From Straminergon stramineum (lineage: Eukaryota > Streptophyta > Bryopsida > Hypnales > Calliergonaceae), in contig OY987266.1 in NCBI GenBank assembly GCA_963920665.1, forward strand, positions 2,361,001 through 2,425,000: a stretch of 64,000 bases of DNA, given 5' to 3'. The notes under the pieces were generated by a model that ran no database searches, was not told the origin of the DNA, and worked only from the letters and a program-made list of their open reading frames with translations. The position numbers and the translations under genes were made by a program. Positions 47,129 through 60,428 of the stretch are shown piece by piece; position 1 is the stretch's first letter, and the number at the start of each line of letters is the position of its first letter.

Positions 47129-49611
47129 ATGCACAATGCAAGATGCTAAGTATATTTATTTCTTTTTCCTACATTCATTAGCTTGTCTACGATGTAGATG
47201 GGTTGTGTGTGTGTGTTTAGCATCTTCCAGATTGTGCCTTATGGATCTCGTTAATTTTTGGGACCAAACACACCCCACGAAGGCTATTTCTTCAACTACT
47301 TTATGCAAGGGTCCCCTTCTTATACAAATGGGAAGAGTGCTGCCGAATTTCTGCACTGCATAGGATAAGGCAAGGTGAGTTGTACCCCCCTGGAAAAAAT
47401 TCTCGAGGATCCTACTAACTTTTAATTGTTTCACAAATTATGCTGTATACAAGTATTTGTTGAAACCACTTGATTTGTTGAACTGCTGGAAAAGGTTGTG
47501 TTTTCTGTCCCAAGCTTACAACGAAGGATAAATGCACAGGCTACTAGTACCATGAGCAATTGCATTTCCAACACCTACTATCTAGAGAAGAGAATCTTGC
47601 TTTGGGTTCATTTTCTCTGCACATGTGTCCGCAGCATAGACATGTTCACATGACGACACTGTTGACAACACTTTCATGAGGCCAATCCATTCTAGAACTT
47701 GTTGCGGCAAATAGAAATCCAAACGGAATTTACCCATGAATACAATGGCACCGAGCACAACAAGAATCATGTTCTTCATCCATCAATAATATTTCTAAAT
47801 TACAATAATCAATATGGAAGAAGTAAGAATCTGCAAAAGTCCTTTGAAGGATCACTTTTAGGACAATGGAAGAGATGCCAAGAGATGCCAAAAAACGATA
47901 CTTAACTAACTACAATTCATGCACTACTCAATCTCTGCATATGGAAATATTTGTCGAATTACTGCAAGTTTTTACAGAGTATAAAGAGACTTCAAGGTTG
48001 TCTACTTCTACTCATCTACTCCATGTCGGGCAATCCTTGGATTCAGTTTGGTGAACAACCAAACATATCAAGAAAAACACCAAATGAGATTGGGAAATTT
48101 TCGAATTACATTAGTAGGAATGTGTCCACAACTGATCCATATATACTTCACACCTTGATGAGCAAGCTAGCATGCAACTGATGGGTTGTCTCTGCTCTAT
48201 TGGAAAATGTTCATTCTTGATGGAAGCATGATATTGGTGCTTTCCATTTAGTTAGTAGAGAACTTCTGAGCCCTTTGGCAAAACTCACCTTGTACATTAC
48301 AAACACAATCAGATGAGATCCTTCTTCACATGATATTTCTACGAGTATTTATATTCCTAACCATTTAATTCTAACCTACTAAATGGAAAGCATGACCATA
48401 AAGAATCTTTCACTCAATCAGAATTCCTTGGCTTGTTATACCCATCCATACATGTTTGATGGTGTTTTGATGGAGTAATGAATCACTGACCTTATCAACC
48501 TTAAAAATCTTACGGTTTTTCATGATCTAGCAGCCATTGCATATCACAGATTCATTATTCTCTGTGCGGATACAGTTAACAATGTTTGCAATTCTACAAA
48601 GAACGCATCAATATCAACACGTCCCATGTTATAACTTCAAATGCTAATCAATTTAATGAAAGGTGTTTACAATAACAGAATAGAGTTCTTATGGATCAAT
48701 AAGAGGTACCATTGTCCATAGGTCGGGGTCCAAGATCACTAAGTCAGCCCGCACTGAAAATAAAGAAATTCAAGGCAAATCCATCCAACACAATTGCTTC
48801 AGAGAGTATATAGAGATTGCATGAAGATCAATACCTCATCATGTAAATTACTATCAAACTCGTACAAAGAGGACATCACAACTATACTAGAAAATTCCTG
48901 GTTAGAGTTTAAAAATACATGATCACAAAACCTTGCTTCCTTAAAAGCATTCTGATCCCAAAAGTCTTCGTCAGCTTCAATCTCCTCATCGACTCACTTT
49001 GATAATCTGTTCAATCACAAATATATCTTAGTAGAGATATAGAAAATAGTCACGCTGTGACAAAGATTAAAATGACGCTCTCACTCCAAATAATTTACTA
49101 CATCAATGTTATCGACTTAAGACCAATATGTTGGAGTATGCTTTCAGTGGGGGATTCTTGTAGGGTTCATTAGAGAGTTCTCGTTGGGTACAATAGCCAA
49201 ACTCTCTTGAATGAAAATTTAATCACTATTCACGAATTTCTTATGTAATCATTGAAAGCCTAAGGTTGTAGACTACTTTTAAAGGTATAGTAGACAACTC
49301 TATTTCCATTCAAAGATTAGTGGCCTGACATTTATGCAAGTCATTCTTACAATCAAATTGCTAATTGAAGGCCAACCAAATGTAAGAATAGAGGAGTTGT
49401 TGTTGGTAATAGGGGTCAACATAGGAGACAGGATCAGGCCCTTACAATTTTGAGTATCCTCTGCCTTACTTCGGCTCTGGGTTTATGGAGGAAGCACAAG
49501 TGGGAGATACCTATGTGTACCCTTGCAGTAATCCTAAAATCAGTCTAAAAGAATGGCACTATTGAACAAACTATGAGCATTTATGATATTCGTGCTGATT
49601 CTCTTTTACAG
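47129..49611. other. Intergenic or intronic sequence between remnant exons
   Basis: No protein-like ORF of note. It could be an intron separating the BACK-like exon from the exon at 49612, or plain intergenic DNA. A short (TG)n tract lies near 47204-47216. Confidence 0.4.
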
Positions 49612-49705
49612 GCATTTGAACAGGCATGTGAGCATGACGATGCACCAAGACAGTCGAAATATAAGCGTGTGGAGGTTTACAACTCAAGATGGCGTATCCA
49701 AAAAG
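49612..49705 (+). pseudogene. Candidate exon downstream of the BACK-like remnant
   Basis: Preceded by a pyrimidine-rich TCTCTTTTACAG acceptor and followed by a GTTTGT donor. The 94 bases encode AFEQACEHDDAPRQSKYKR and VEVYNSRWRIQK. The APRQ segment resembles the region after the BACK domain in plant BTB proteins. The link to 46883-47128 is an inference. Confidence 0.35.
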
Positions 49706-50040
49706 GTTTGTTCATTTTATCTACTCTTTTTCCTTTAAAATGTTCAAAATTGTCGGAGCAACTTTCAGAACACTGTTGTTGAGCATTCTCTTAATCTTAA
49801 CGTTGTTTTGCCAAAGCTGATTTGAAATTGAACACCGAAGAGCTTCTCAAGCCAATTCACAGCTTTTCTTTTATTGATGTGCTCTGATTTGGCTTGACTT
49901 TGCTCTCAAATTTGCCATGTTATTACTCCTCAAAAATATTGTCGAAGGTTTGACATCTTTATTTCTGATTCATGTGCAACTTTAAGGTCTTTTTGCTACC
50001 TGTATTGATTATTCATTTTTTTGTGCTTGTCTTGATCCAG

Positions 50041-50295
50041 TTCTTGGAAGAAGCATGTGAAGTCAAACTGATCCACCAAGAAGATGGAGGCGTGCAACGA
50101 GAAATGGCAAAGGTAGCTTTCCGTCGAGGCATTTGGAGCTATATTATGAAGATGGACACTCAGCTACAATGCTACATTCCCCTCAAGTTCTCCTCCCAAT
50201 GCCTTCCCCGATCCCAACGTTCCCGACTTGGCTCCGAAGTTTTCCCGTTAGGGAAGCGTAAGCGTCTCCTAATGGGGCCCATAAAAAGACACTGA
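50041..50295 (+). pseudogene. Candidate exon of unknown gene, possibly the same remnant
   Basis: Follows a good acceptor (CTTGATCCAG) and is open for 84 codons to a TGA. It begins FLEEACEVKLIHQEDGG and continues EMAKVAFRRGIWSYIMKMD. It does not join in phase with the exon ending at 49705, so either an exon is missing or the two are unrelated. No family is recognised. Confidence 0.3.
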
Positions 50296-51123
50296 AAAAT
50301 AAACCTTTTATGGAAAATTGCCATATCCAAAGTAGTTGCACTAGTGCCACGTCATTTCTGAAAAAAAATTTATTTTTTAAATTAATTAATTTTTTTCAAA
50401 AATTAATTTTTTCCCTAATTGCACCACTGCGGCAGCAAAGTTGCGGCCTCTTCCAGGGGTGAAATTTTTTGTAATGGTTTTTGTTTGTTTGTTTGTTTCC
50501 TTTTGGCTTGCCCACTTAATTCAGTTCTAGGCTTTTTGTGATATAACTATTTCTCCCTAGTACTAAGTGAAATAAAATCATATTCTCCCAAAGCTAATTA
50601 CTTATTTTTTCATATGAGAAAGTTTCATAAAGTCTCAACAAATTTCACCGAATATTGAGGTTGTAGGAAGTAGGAATCTATCCAAAAACCATATTATCCC
50701 TTGAGGGAATAGGGGACTTTAAAGGTAAACCTTATCTCATCCCATTTGCAAGAAAAATTTATCTTCTAAGCTGTGAATTCACCAATTTCAATGGCTCTTG
50801 ATGCTAGTTGCAGAATGTTTTTTTTGTTTTTTTTAATAAAAAGTTAATTTCTTGAAAATTAAATTTTGAAGTATTGAGCATGTTTTGGAAACTTTCACCT
50901 TTACAAGAAGGGTTGAAGACCATGAAAATCATCCCGTACCGTACCGTAGGGTCATCCATTTACAAAATTCTAGGACGAATCATTGAAAGTCAAAGTAGTG
51001 TATAGGCTCTTGTTTTGCAATGGATTCAATTTGTTTTAAAAAAAGTTAAAGAAAAAAATTCATGCAAAGGACCTCTCTTTTTCAAGCAAAGTTACAAAAA
51101 TTTAATCCATAAATGCCAAGACT
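50296..51123. other. AT-rich intergenic sequence
   Basis: Contains a core (about 50345-50375) with GCCACGTCA followed by an A run, resembling the centre of the 42700-42968 element, and a later GCGGCCTCTTCC. Near 50936-50947 CCGTACCGTACC is a small direct duplication. No gene. Confidence 0.4.
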
Positions 51124-51392
51124 CATCTCCAGAATTGACAATTTGAGGAAAGTCATTATAAAGTGCTACTTGGAAGCATATTTTGGAATTGATATATGGA
51201 TAAAAGTTGTAGACTATGAGTTGTAGATTCTATTTGTATAGTTAGATTCACCAATGCTATCGCCAATATTTTTTACAAATTCTAAAAGGAAAATTTCAAA
51301 TTTTCTTCTAAATTCAATTATAAGTGAAATATTATCATTTCTCAAGTACAATTTGTTGGAATTGATTTGAAATGAGGTTACTCTATATGGTG
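51124..51392 (+). repeat. Diverged dispersed repeat, copy 2 (pair with 44291-44561)
   Basis: Second copy of the 270-base repeat, same orientation. Identity is moderate with small gaps. Non-coding. Confidence 0.75.
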
Positions 51393-53547
51393 CTATGGGC
51401 CACGTCACCAAAGCTATACGCCTAACGACACTTGGCTTCAAGTCTAAATACTACACACTCTACTATGTATGGTTTAGGTGCTACAATACAATTATAATGT
51501 ATATATTCTTTGATTCATCGTTTTGTGTGTCCACAACAATGATTTTGAATATGTAGTTTTATGCATTGTTCAATTCTCCATTTTTGGTAGGGTTTTGATT
51601 TCATTGTATATTTATATTGCAAGCTTTATTCTTCCTTCTTGGAATTTCTTGAGAATTTTGGTTCTTTATTTTGAATGGACTGGCAAAGTTGGATTCTTAG
51701 AATATTGAAGTTTCAAAGTTAATTGTAAGGTTATGGAGATTGAATAGCAAGATTACAAAATAGTTTAGTTCTTCTATCTATGGATGATTGCAACGTTTTT
51801 CTTCTAAAGTATATATATGCACATACGCACAAATTAGTTCAATTTGTCCTGTACGTTGCAACCTCCCACTAGAACTTGTTAATATGGATACTTTCCATCT
51901 CTAGAAAGGTTGGAGATGATAAATTTTATATTTAATTTAGTTTTAAAATGTAATTAAACTTCAATTTTTTGATACATATTAATCGTGATATTTTGTCTTC
52001 AATTCAAGTTTCAGTAACCCTCTTGAGTACAAGAGAGAGAAAATTTCCATAAAGAAGATGTACAAAAAGGAATCCTTTTACATTTTTTGGGTTTGAGGCC
52101 CCTAGAGGATACCTATCAATGCCAACGAATACTATTTATGGGCTCTAATGCTTTATGAGTTAATTTTATAATCCAAATTTTCGTTTTATAAATTTTTTTG
52201 TGTCTTGGGGGTTTAGACAAAGTATTGCCATTGGATTCATAACATAGTCTATTTTCTACAAACAATTTAATTTAGAATTTTGGTTCTTTATATGTATTAG
52301 TACAATCGTATGAATCTACATTTGTAGAGGTGTGTTCAATCCATGGTGCTTTGGTGTTAAGTGCATGATGATACATTCACACCAAAGGTGATGATACCAT
52401 GCTTAATTTTGATTCATACAAAGAAGTGTAGGAAGCTACTACATGGATTTTCTAATATTCCATGTGCAATTCATTTTCCTTCAGTCAAGGTTTGCATTTG
52501 CCCATGGTTGCGAGGGTTTTGTAGTACAAGCTTAGAGCTCCGTTCAAGTTCCCCTTCTCCATTTTTCATAGAGTCCGCGGCAATGGTGTCTTCTACGATG
52601 TGCGACACATCCTCATGCTGGTAGAACACCTAGCGATGAAGACCTTGCACTCTCTCTACTTCCACTCCCTCACAAGTAATCCGTGGTTGATCACTTGTCA
52701 CATTTTTCAAATCCTTAGGTAATCCATGGCTTTGCATCGATTTCGGGAATTTGATTTTAATTCTGAAGTTTAGTTATTCGGGTTATGGTAGATGATGTGG
52801 GAATGTGACCTAGTTTGGGGTTGGCTCAGAGATCATTCTTTTGCACCATCTAGCTATGTTTTTCGAATTCATTGGTAATTGTGTGGTTTTCGTCTTATTT
52901 TTATTCGGTTCAGGGAGCACTGTTTTGATCGATTTGCAATTTGATTTGTCTTGTGGATTTTGAACTTCGTAGAGTTGTAGTACCTGATGAGGAAATGTAA
53001 CGGTTTTTGGCTGGCGTAGAGGTCGTTCACTTGTGACATGAGGTTACATCTTCTTGGATTCAATGTGTTGAATTTCTTTGCTGTTCATTTCATTTGTGTA
53101 TGTTGACATGTTGAATTGTGCCTTGGCTTGATGGTTGTGTGGTGAGGACAATTGTGGAGCTAATAGTGAAATCATATTACTTGCTTACTGAGATTTTGGT
53201 TTTGCTATTGAGTGGATTTTGATCACTAGAGACATTTGGTAGGTAGATCTCAATTTGCATTTCTCTAAGTTACAATTGCAAGGAATACTTTGTGACCTTT
53301 TGACCCATAGAAAACCTTAGGATGTTCATTGTATTCTTATTAGCATCATGGGTCTCTTGTAGGTTTGGATGCATAAATTTGAGTTGGAAAAAATGCTAGT
53401 TAAATTGGATAGACTTGTATGTATAGTGGAAGTTGTATTTAATTCAAGCATCAGTATGTAACTATTGTGAGAACTTCTTGTTTGGCTTTAGGCAACACTT
53501 CACATTTGGGGTTTGTTTGATGTAAAGAGTAGAATTGGTATGAGTCA
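51393..53547. other. AT-rich intergenic sequence, nothing firm
   Basis: No recognisable ORF. The last kilobase, from about 52500, is less AT-rich and precedes the OST48 remnant, so it may contain decayed upstream parts of that gene; I could not identify a first exon. Confidence 0.4.
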
Positions 53548-54415
53548 GTGTTGCTTTTGCTTGACAAGTGTTGCCTATCTGGTTCAGACAGGGGTTTTGA
53601 AGTCGACATCCACTTTGTGGATGACCCTAACCTAGCACTCCAATCATATGGATATTACCATTACAACGCCTTCATCAAGGTTGAAAGTAAGCGCATTCAA
53701 AACATGCATAGTTGTTGGCATTGCGTTTTGGAGTAGAATATTTGTTAATTTTTTAGCGTTGCTTTTGTTGATTGAAAATGGAGATGATAATTGTCTAGTT
53801 CCAATCAAATGAATGTTGTGCTTTTCTATGATGTGTGGGACACCAAATAGTTTGGTGAGGCCCTCAGTCGAAGCAAAGTAGGTTGAAGGTTGTCACGTCA
53901 TCAAGGACTTGAATGTTAGCTTTGGATAGATTTACATGCTAGTTGTATACACTTGTTGGGGCATGCATTTGGATTATTTTGGGAGCTCTTTATGAAGTTG
54001 CGGAATGTAACATTGTGTTTCATGGTTAGCTGTATCCTTTTCAAGTTTGGGTGGCATTCTTGATGCCGCAATAGGTATGGGCTTCGTGGACTCTAGTCAT
54101 GACTTAATTCTAGTAGGGGATTCTACAACCTCAAAGGCTATTTGTGAAATTGCTACCAATTGTGGCATTGATTTTGATGAAGTAATTTAGTATATTATAT
54201 TGCATTCTACATTGATAGTAAATAATGTTGAGAATCTCTTTACTAATACCCTTCTAGCTTCTACGTGTTGCCATGTGTAGTTTCATAAGGCTGTTGTGAA
54301 TGATCGTATCAAGTATGCTATTACCAAGCATGGCCATGATCACTCTCTTACTGCAACTGACAATCTCATCAACTCCCCTATGATTCTAAGATTAGAAGGC
54401 ATCAAAGTAGTTTTA
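53548..54415 (+). pseudogene. OST48/DDOST remnant (oligosaccharyltransferase 48-kDa subunit, WBP1 type)
   Basis: OST48 is an ER subunit of the complex that transfers N-glycans to nascent proteins. Three exon-like pieces match its N-terminal half in order: 53548-53686 (LLLLDK, then DRGFEVDIHFVDDPNLALQS), 54046-54181 (GMGFVDSSHDLILVGD, ending CGIDFDE) and 54281-54415 (VNDRIKYAI, then GHDHSLTATDNLI). The splice sites GAA|GTAATT and GTGTAG|TTT between the last two pieces are in phase exactly where the protein continues. The boundary near 54046 has one base too many for the expected FGG, a frameshift. The signal peptide and the C-terminal half with the membrane anchor are missing, so it cannot make a full subunit. 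Retained introns argue for a DNA-level duplication rather than a retrocopy. Confidence 0.7.
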
Positions 54416-55195
54416 ATAACATTTGACAGACGTAGACATGTCTTTATACTTATATGGATGATATTTGAGGGATGTTCCTCTTCGGAGGGCGCAAGCATTC
54501 ACATAAGACATGACATCAACCAATCCTTCTTTAGTAGCACCCTTGGACATCCGTTGTTGTATCCCTATACAATGCGACCTTGTGGCTGTAGCAACAATAG
54601 CTCTTGTAGTTCCCAAAGCAAATGATGAGGGAGGATTCCTTCTATTTGAGCTTCATGCTATCTTTTGAGGAGAGAAAGCATAGCTGTGCATCTCCGAGGT
54701 CATCGTATTCATTTTTCTCTGGTCTTAATACTTGGTTAGCATTAGAGTTGATTGGGAGTCAAGTTGAAGAACAAAAACGTATTTTATATTGACTGGTTCA
54801 ATGCTATCCTTCATGGATAATACAAGTTTGGAATTCAAGGTACAAAACTTTTCTTGTTTATGTATTCAACCCTTGTTACTCATTGGTTTAGAGTTATTGA
54901 TTCTTGTACTATTCTACATAAAGGATTTGTGGATATGGGCATCAAATCAATAATTTTTATGAGTCATGCAATTTCTTGATTTTGTAGGAATGGAATGAAA
55001 TTGATTAAAAGCACTTCAAAAATTTTCTATGGGATAGTGTTGAGTTGTGATCATCAAATTTTTTGATTGTTATTGAACTATTTGGAGCATGGTTATGATT
55101 TTAGAGTAGAGAAGGTCCCTTCGATTCTTATTTGCAAGTATCAATTGTTAAGGATTGTAAAATTAGTTGAAGCCATGAACTTGTTGAAATTAATT
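54416..55195. other. Sequence downstream of the OST48 remnant
   Basis: No continuation of OST48 could be recognised. Short ORFs on both strands around 54413-54625 look random. Confidence 0.4.
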
Positions 55196-56468
55196 CTAAT
55201 TGTGAGTGTTTTGTCCCTTTTGATTCCTTTGTATGCTAAAGGGTTTTTGGCAACTAGCGGCAAACATGTCAAGGCCCATTTTCATGAGCAAGGTCTTAAA
55301 TTTGAACATGATTTGTTGGGCTGGGCTATGCATTGAAATCCACCGTGTTTCAACATTCCTCATCATTTTATTCCCCTTATTTTTCATGAGATTTGCGAGC
55401 TTTTGTACCTCAGTGTGGCGCTTGTGATTGTGGCAAAAGTAAGAGTACAAGGACTGATAAAGGGCTTCTAAGCAAGAGACCATTAGGTAGTTTGATAGTG
55501 TTTCCACCACCAAGTTGATTTTGTGACTTGCACAACTAGCTCCAAGGCAAAATAGAGCCCACTTCTCACGAATCTAGGTGGACATCCCAATTTTGGGTCC
55601 TTGAAATGTAATGTACTCACACCATTTGCCCCGAACGATACAAGCTTATCAACAATCTATTCTCATGTAAGTCCTCCCTCACTAAGCAGCACTTGCATGA
55701 TCCCAATAGTCACATGATCTGAAGTGCTACAATTAGAAACACACGAGAGATGTTGCAAGTATAGGATCCTTTCCCATGAATCCACAACATATACATGTAC
55801 CCTGACCCAAGAAGTGTTGTCTACTGCTATAACTTCATCAGTGCTAATCGAGACAAACTTGGCATTTTGGACGACGGCTTTGAGGGCAGCCAACATACAA
55901 GCATGAAGGTGTTCCGACATCTCCCAACCAGAGGTTTCGGACCAATGCTTCCTAGGAACACTTTTAACTTTCAAGTGCCTCGGTAAATATTGCTCACACC
56001 CATAGTCACACATTGGATGACCAGAACTCAAACTTGAAATAAAGTAGAGAATTGAAATCCCTTCTTGTTAACTTCGCCATCCAAGCTAGCCACGAGCTGG
56101 TTTGCAATAGCATTGGCTAGCCTTCGCCCTACCCATAGTCTGTTGAATTACAAGTGCTTGCAATCATACTTGACATATGTTTCACCCTTCTTCAAATGTA
56201 AATAAGGCTCACCATCAATCTTGCATGTCCTCTTGCCTTTATGTTTCTCAAGGTTGTTGCCTTTAAGGACCATGAATTTTCGTCTACCACTGATAGTGTT
56301 GCAACTCCTGTACACAACCCTCGTCAAATTCCATACAACATTGAACTCACCTTTAGCCCACGTAAATTTGCATGCCCAAACTTCTTGCCACCTTCACATG
56401 ATGGTGGTGGGATTCACTTTTTTTTTCTTCTGTATTGTAGAAACTCTTTTTTGCTTGTCATCACTCAT
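55196..56468 (-). pseudogene. hAT-type transposase (ZNF862/DUF4371-like), broken and truncated
   Basis: On the - strand, reading downward from MSDDKQK (56468): a basic, Trp-containing start (RWQEVWACKFTWAKGEF); a zinc-finger-like block (SGRRKFMVLKGNNLEKHKGK); then an RNase-H-like segment with the catalytic Asp context FVSISTDEVIAVDNTSWVRV (55663-56031); and the late block NVETRWISMHSPAQQ..KTLLMKM (about 55280-55400). These are landmarks of the hAT group called ZNF862-like in animals and common in plants. The frame is broken by a TGA near 56393, by a TAA near 56150 and by frame changes between 56031 and 55513. The C-terminal hAT dimerisation domain is not found. No terminal inverted repeats or 8-base duplication were located. 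Dead copy; family call good. Confidence 0.72.
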
Positions 56469-59400
56469 GATCTCTGACGTCGGATCGGGGAGCTTCGTCC
56501 ACACCATCGTGGCTTCGAGGAGGGATGGGAAATGAAGAATAGGACCACATAGTGAATTAGATAGGTACGTCTCAGAAATACAAGTCACGTCCTCTATACT
56601 GTCTCCAACATAAAAAACATGAATCAGCACAGTTGCCACTGTAGATGGGAGGTACTTCCCCAAACCTTGGGAATTTTGAGAAGATCTGAAGGTACGCACT
56701 AAAAATTCTTGGGCAATTTTAGTCTAGGTGCCATTGTAGCAATTGCAATTCTTCACCCACCCTAAAACCCAAAAGAAAGAACAAAAGCAATGCAATAGAA
56801 GCAAAGAATAGAACCCAATTACGCAAGCAATTCAAGAAAAATCAAGCAAAGAAGCAATAAATTTAAGAGAAAGTGCAAACTTGAAGCAAAATAGTGAAAG
56901 CAAGGATAGGGTTGAGGGAGTTAGAGAATGCACATCTCCTTTAGTAAGCACAGGTTTGAGATTGTAGAAATTGCTTAAAAGTTGGAGAAGTGAAGAATTT
57001 GCACCCCTCCTAGTCTTGCATAGAGCTTCAAACAAGACTTGCCCGTGGCCCCGCGCCAAGCTTAATTTCTAAGATTCAATAAATCCTAAGTTCTAGACAA
57101 CCTCCATTTCCAAATTGGAGTGAATGCACAAGACAATTCATCCCAAACATCTCTTAGATCTTCACACTAGCTAGGAAGTAGCACGTCCGATTTCTCAAAA
57201 TGGTGTCACACATTCAAAGCAGAACAAGCAAAAGGAATGAAGGAATCAAAAACCAATTCAAACCGCATTGAATGCACCAATGCAAATATACTTCTCCTTA
57301 ATGAAAACTCTACTTAACACTTATACAACAAGCAGCTCACATTTTGCTGAACCCTAGCAGGTGGAGGACAAGATAGTTGCATTGATGGTTGTGACATCAA
57401 TAGTGGAGATGGAGCCACCAATGCGAGAAATCGATAGTTGACGTAAAATTTCAGCTAACTCTATTCTCGTGTAGTAGAGGATGAATGCAAAAACCAAACT
57501 GGATGAAATCAATAGTCAATTTTGCAACCTTTTGTTCACAATGTGGAAAAAGTTGCTCAAATCTGGATTTTCGACTTGATTTCTACAATGTATGTTTAGC
57601 AAGTAAAAAATATAGGTAAAAACTGAGCGATTTATAGCCACTTTAGGGAACATTGGTTAGCTCTTGCTTGAGTCCCATGTAATTTGAAGTCATTTATTCA
57701 CAGCTACAGATATTTTCAAAGGTTGTCCATCTCTTTTTGAGTTGGTTGCACTTGTTAATTCAAAATTGCAAGACTATAAGATGATGCAATTGTGTTATCT
57801 AAAAATCCAAGAATAGTGAGGGACAAATTGAGAGGTAAGATAACCAATACTTATAAATCCTAAACCTAAAACACCTCAATTTTTGGCTTCAAATATTATT
57901 GAAAAAAATTAGTTTGTATATTAGTTGATTTAGTTGTATAGCCATGATCTATGGATCATATTATGGGTGACTGCAAGAAATTCTTGTCTTCTTGCCCTTG
58001 GAAAAGTGGTTTTGTGCTCATAACTTTGGCATCCTTAGTCCGTTTGGCGTGAAATTTGAAAGGAAGGTAAATGCGTAAATTTCAGACTTTCCATAATTTT
58101 TTCAAATTTTAAAAAATGATTTTACTATTTTTAACTTGCCACCAATTGGATGTCTATTTTGGCCATTTGGGGTGGGGTGGGGTAGTACTATTTTCGACCC
58201 AAAAATGAAAATTGGAAGCCTCAATTTGCATATGTTGGAGGTGTACTACCTTTCCAAGGAATAACCAAGAGTTTTTGTGAAAATAGCAACATGTTGGTTG
58301 TATATATGGGGTCAAAGTGACCTTCCTTTGCATAAAGGCTACAAAGAGGAAAAAATTTTCCTACATGAATTTTTTGGTGCAATGGGAGTACAATCTTCTC
58401 TTGCAAAATGTCCTTTATTATGGAATTCTTTTGAATTTTTTTTGAATTACTAAAAAATGAAAAAGTCAAAAAACCCTTTTTTTGCTATTTTGTATTTCTA
58501 GTGGCTTCTGCAATACTCTGTAGTAGTCTATAGTACTACATAGTACTAAATCAACGGTTTAGATTCATAGGCGCCAAAATCGACGATTTAGATTTTCATG
58601 TGCACTATTGACATGCAAAATTGATAGGTCTTCGCAGTACGGCCAGTCTTTGTGAGCCTCCAATTCATCACATGGGGCTCACTATTTCTTTTTATCGTAT
58701 TTTGTCATTTTAAATGCATTGTTATATACAAAAAGCCCCCAAAAGAGTGTAGAACCAAAATAGGAGTGTCACATTCTAATATAATATTTGGTCTATTTTT
58801 AGGATATTATGGCTAGAATGGCCCAACCACAAGTTGTAAATAGGTTAGAATCCAACTAATTGTGGCAGATAGGTCAATTCTGAGTGATGGGTGTGTCAGA
58901 CTCAAAACTCCACATGGAATGGACATTTCTAAGCTAGATTTGGTTGAGGGAACCCCGATAAGGCATAGGAATTAGTTCCTGGAGATAGGTTTTAGTTTTC
59001 CCATTCCACCGATGAAATAGAAGAACCTCAAATTGTTGGCTTACAGATGTCGAAAATATCAAGGCAGGACCGTGGAGGAATCTAAAGTCCAAGAACGGTG
59101 GTCAAGGGTTAAACCCATGCCTGAGAACCAACGGTGAAGTTGGTTCGCTAAGATTCCCTCCGGTGTGGAAGATTCCCCGACCACCGATAATTAAACGAGG
59201 GGGTGGAATTTGTCCCCCCTCGGCTGATGTGTAGAGTAAGAATATGAGCTTATGTATGTGTCATGGTTTTCCATGGGAGGTTCCACGAAAAGTTTCAGAA
59301 TTTTTTGATAGTTAGAAGATATCTTTCCGGACGGTCAACTATCCAAACCTGCAATGGAAAATTCCTAGAAATTTCTCAAGTGGCGGTAAATTCCCACAAA

Positions 59401-60428
59401 AAATTAGTATAGCTTATTTTATGTTAATAAGCTGCCCCGACAAGTTTCACAACATTCTGATAGTCAAAAGTACCCGAACCTACCAAATTCCCCAACAATG
59501 AATGAAATTTAAAGTCTACGGCGGGTTTGACCGGCGGAATGGGAGCATACAAAAGCAGAATGGAGGACAAGATAGGTCTTTTTTCACTCCCCTATACCTA
59601 TTTAGATGCCTATGCTAGTTACTTTTGCTAGAAAAGTCAACCCCCCAAAGTTGGAATTTTTCCCGCTTTGGGCGTTAAGTTGGCGTTGCGATTTGTTGCG
59701 ATTTTGAAGATAGAAAAGGGGGAGGAGAGTTGGAAGGCACTAAAAATGGCCTTCTGAAGCCAATAGTGCCATCCGTTTGCAAATTGGAGTTAATCTCCAA
59801 AAGTTAGCTTAGTAGGCCAGTATAGAATGAAAACCTTGAGTTTTGGATGAAAATCCAAGAAGATAAGGTTAACTTAGATGAATGAGGAGAGGTGGGTGCT
59901 TGGGAAAGAATACAAAAAGGCACCCCTTCTCTCTCACCACCCCCTTTTTGTATAATTGGGTCTGTTGGGTCCAATTTGTGTTGGATAGTGTGGCATTTAG
60001 CCACAAGCTTTACAACGGTGTTTTTTGGGCACTTTTGGCCATTGTTGTTGTTTTTGGAGCTTGCAAGGTCTTTCATGGGTCCCTTGCCTTTTCTTTTGAT
60101 TGAGTGTAATACTAACTCTTCCAAGCTTGAGCTTGGAAGCTTTTACTAACTCCCTAGGTTGCTAGAGGTTGTGGGTACTTACCTTGAGAGACCCTTTTGG
60201 TCACTTACTTCGTTTTGTCGTGCACTAACCTTAGAGCAACCCCCCATATGACTGGCAATGCTACTTTGGGGGGCTTTTAGTTCAAGTTATTGATGTTACT
60301 AACCCATGTCGTTAGCCTTTAAGTGTTCAAGGTCATTTCCTTGTCTTTTGTCTTTGTCCCTAACAATGACGTGTTATTCCTTGGTTGAGAGGCACGATGG
60401 TGTGAGGGTAGTGGGTCCCGCCCATACG
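56469..60428. other. Intergenic sequence, no gene recognised
   Basis: 56470-57060 may belong to the 5' part of the hAT remnant. Beyond it the DNA is AT-rich to about 58800, then less so. A (GGGGT)n-like stretch, GGGGTGGGGTGGGGTAG, lies near 58168-58184. No protein-like ORF was found; the frames near 59880-60120 on both strands look random. Confidence 0.4.

Noticed and set aside
54296..54625. Independent 109-codon gene
   Set aside because: Its first third is the third OST48-like exon; the rest is unrelated open sequence.
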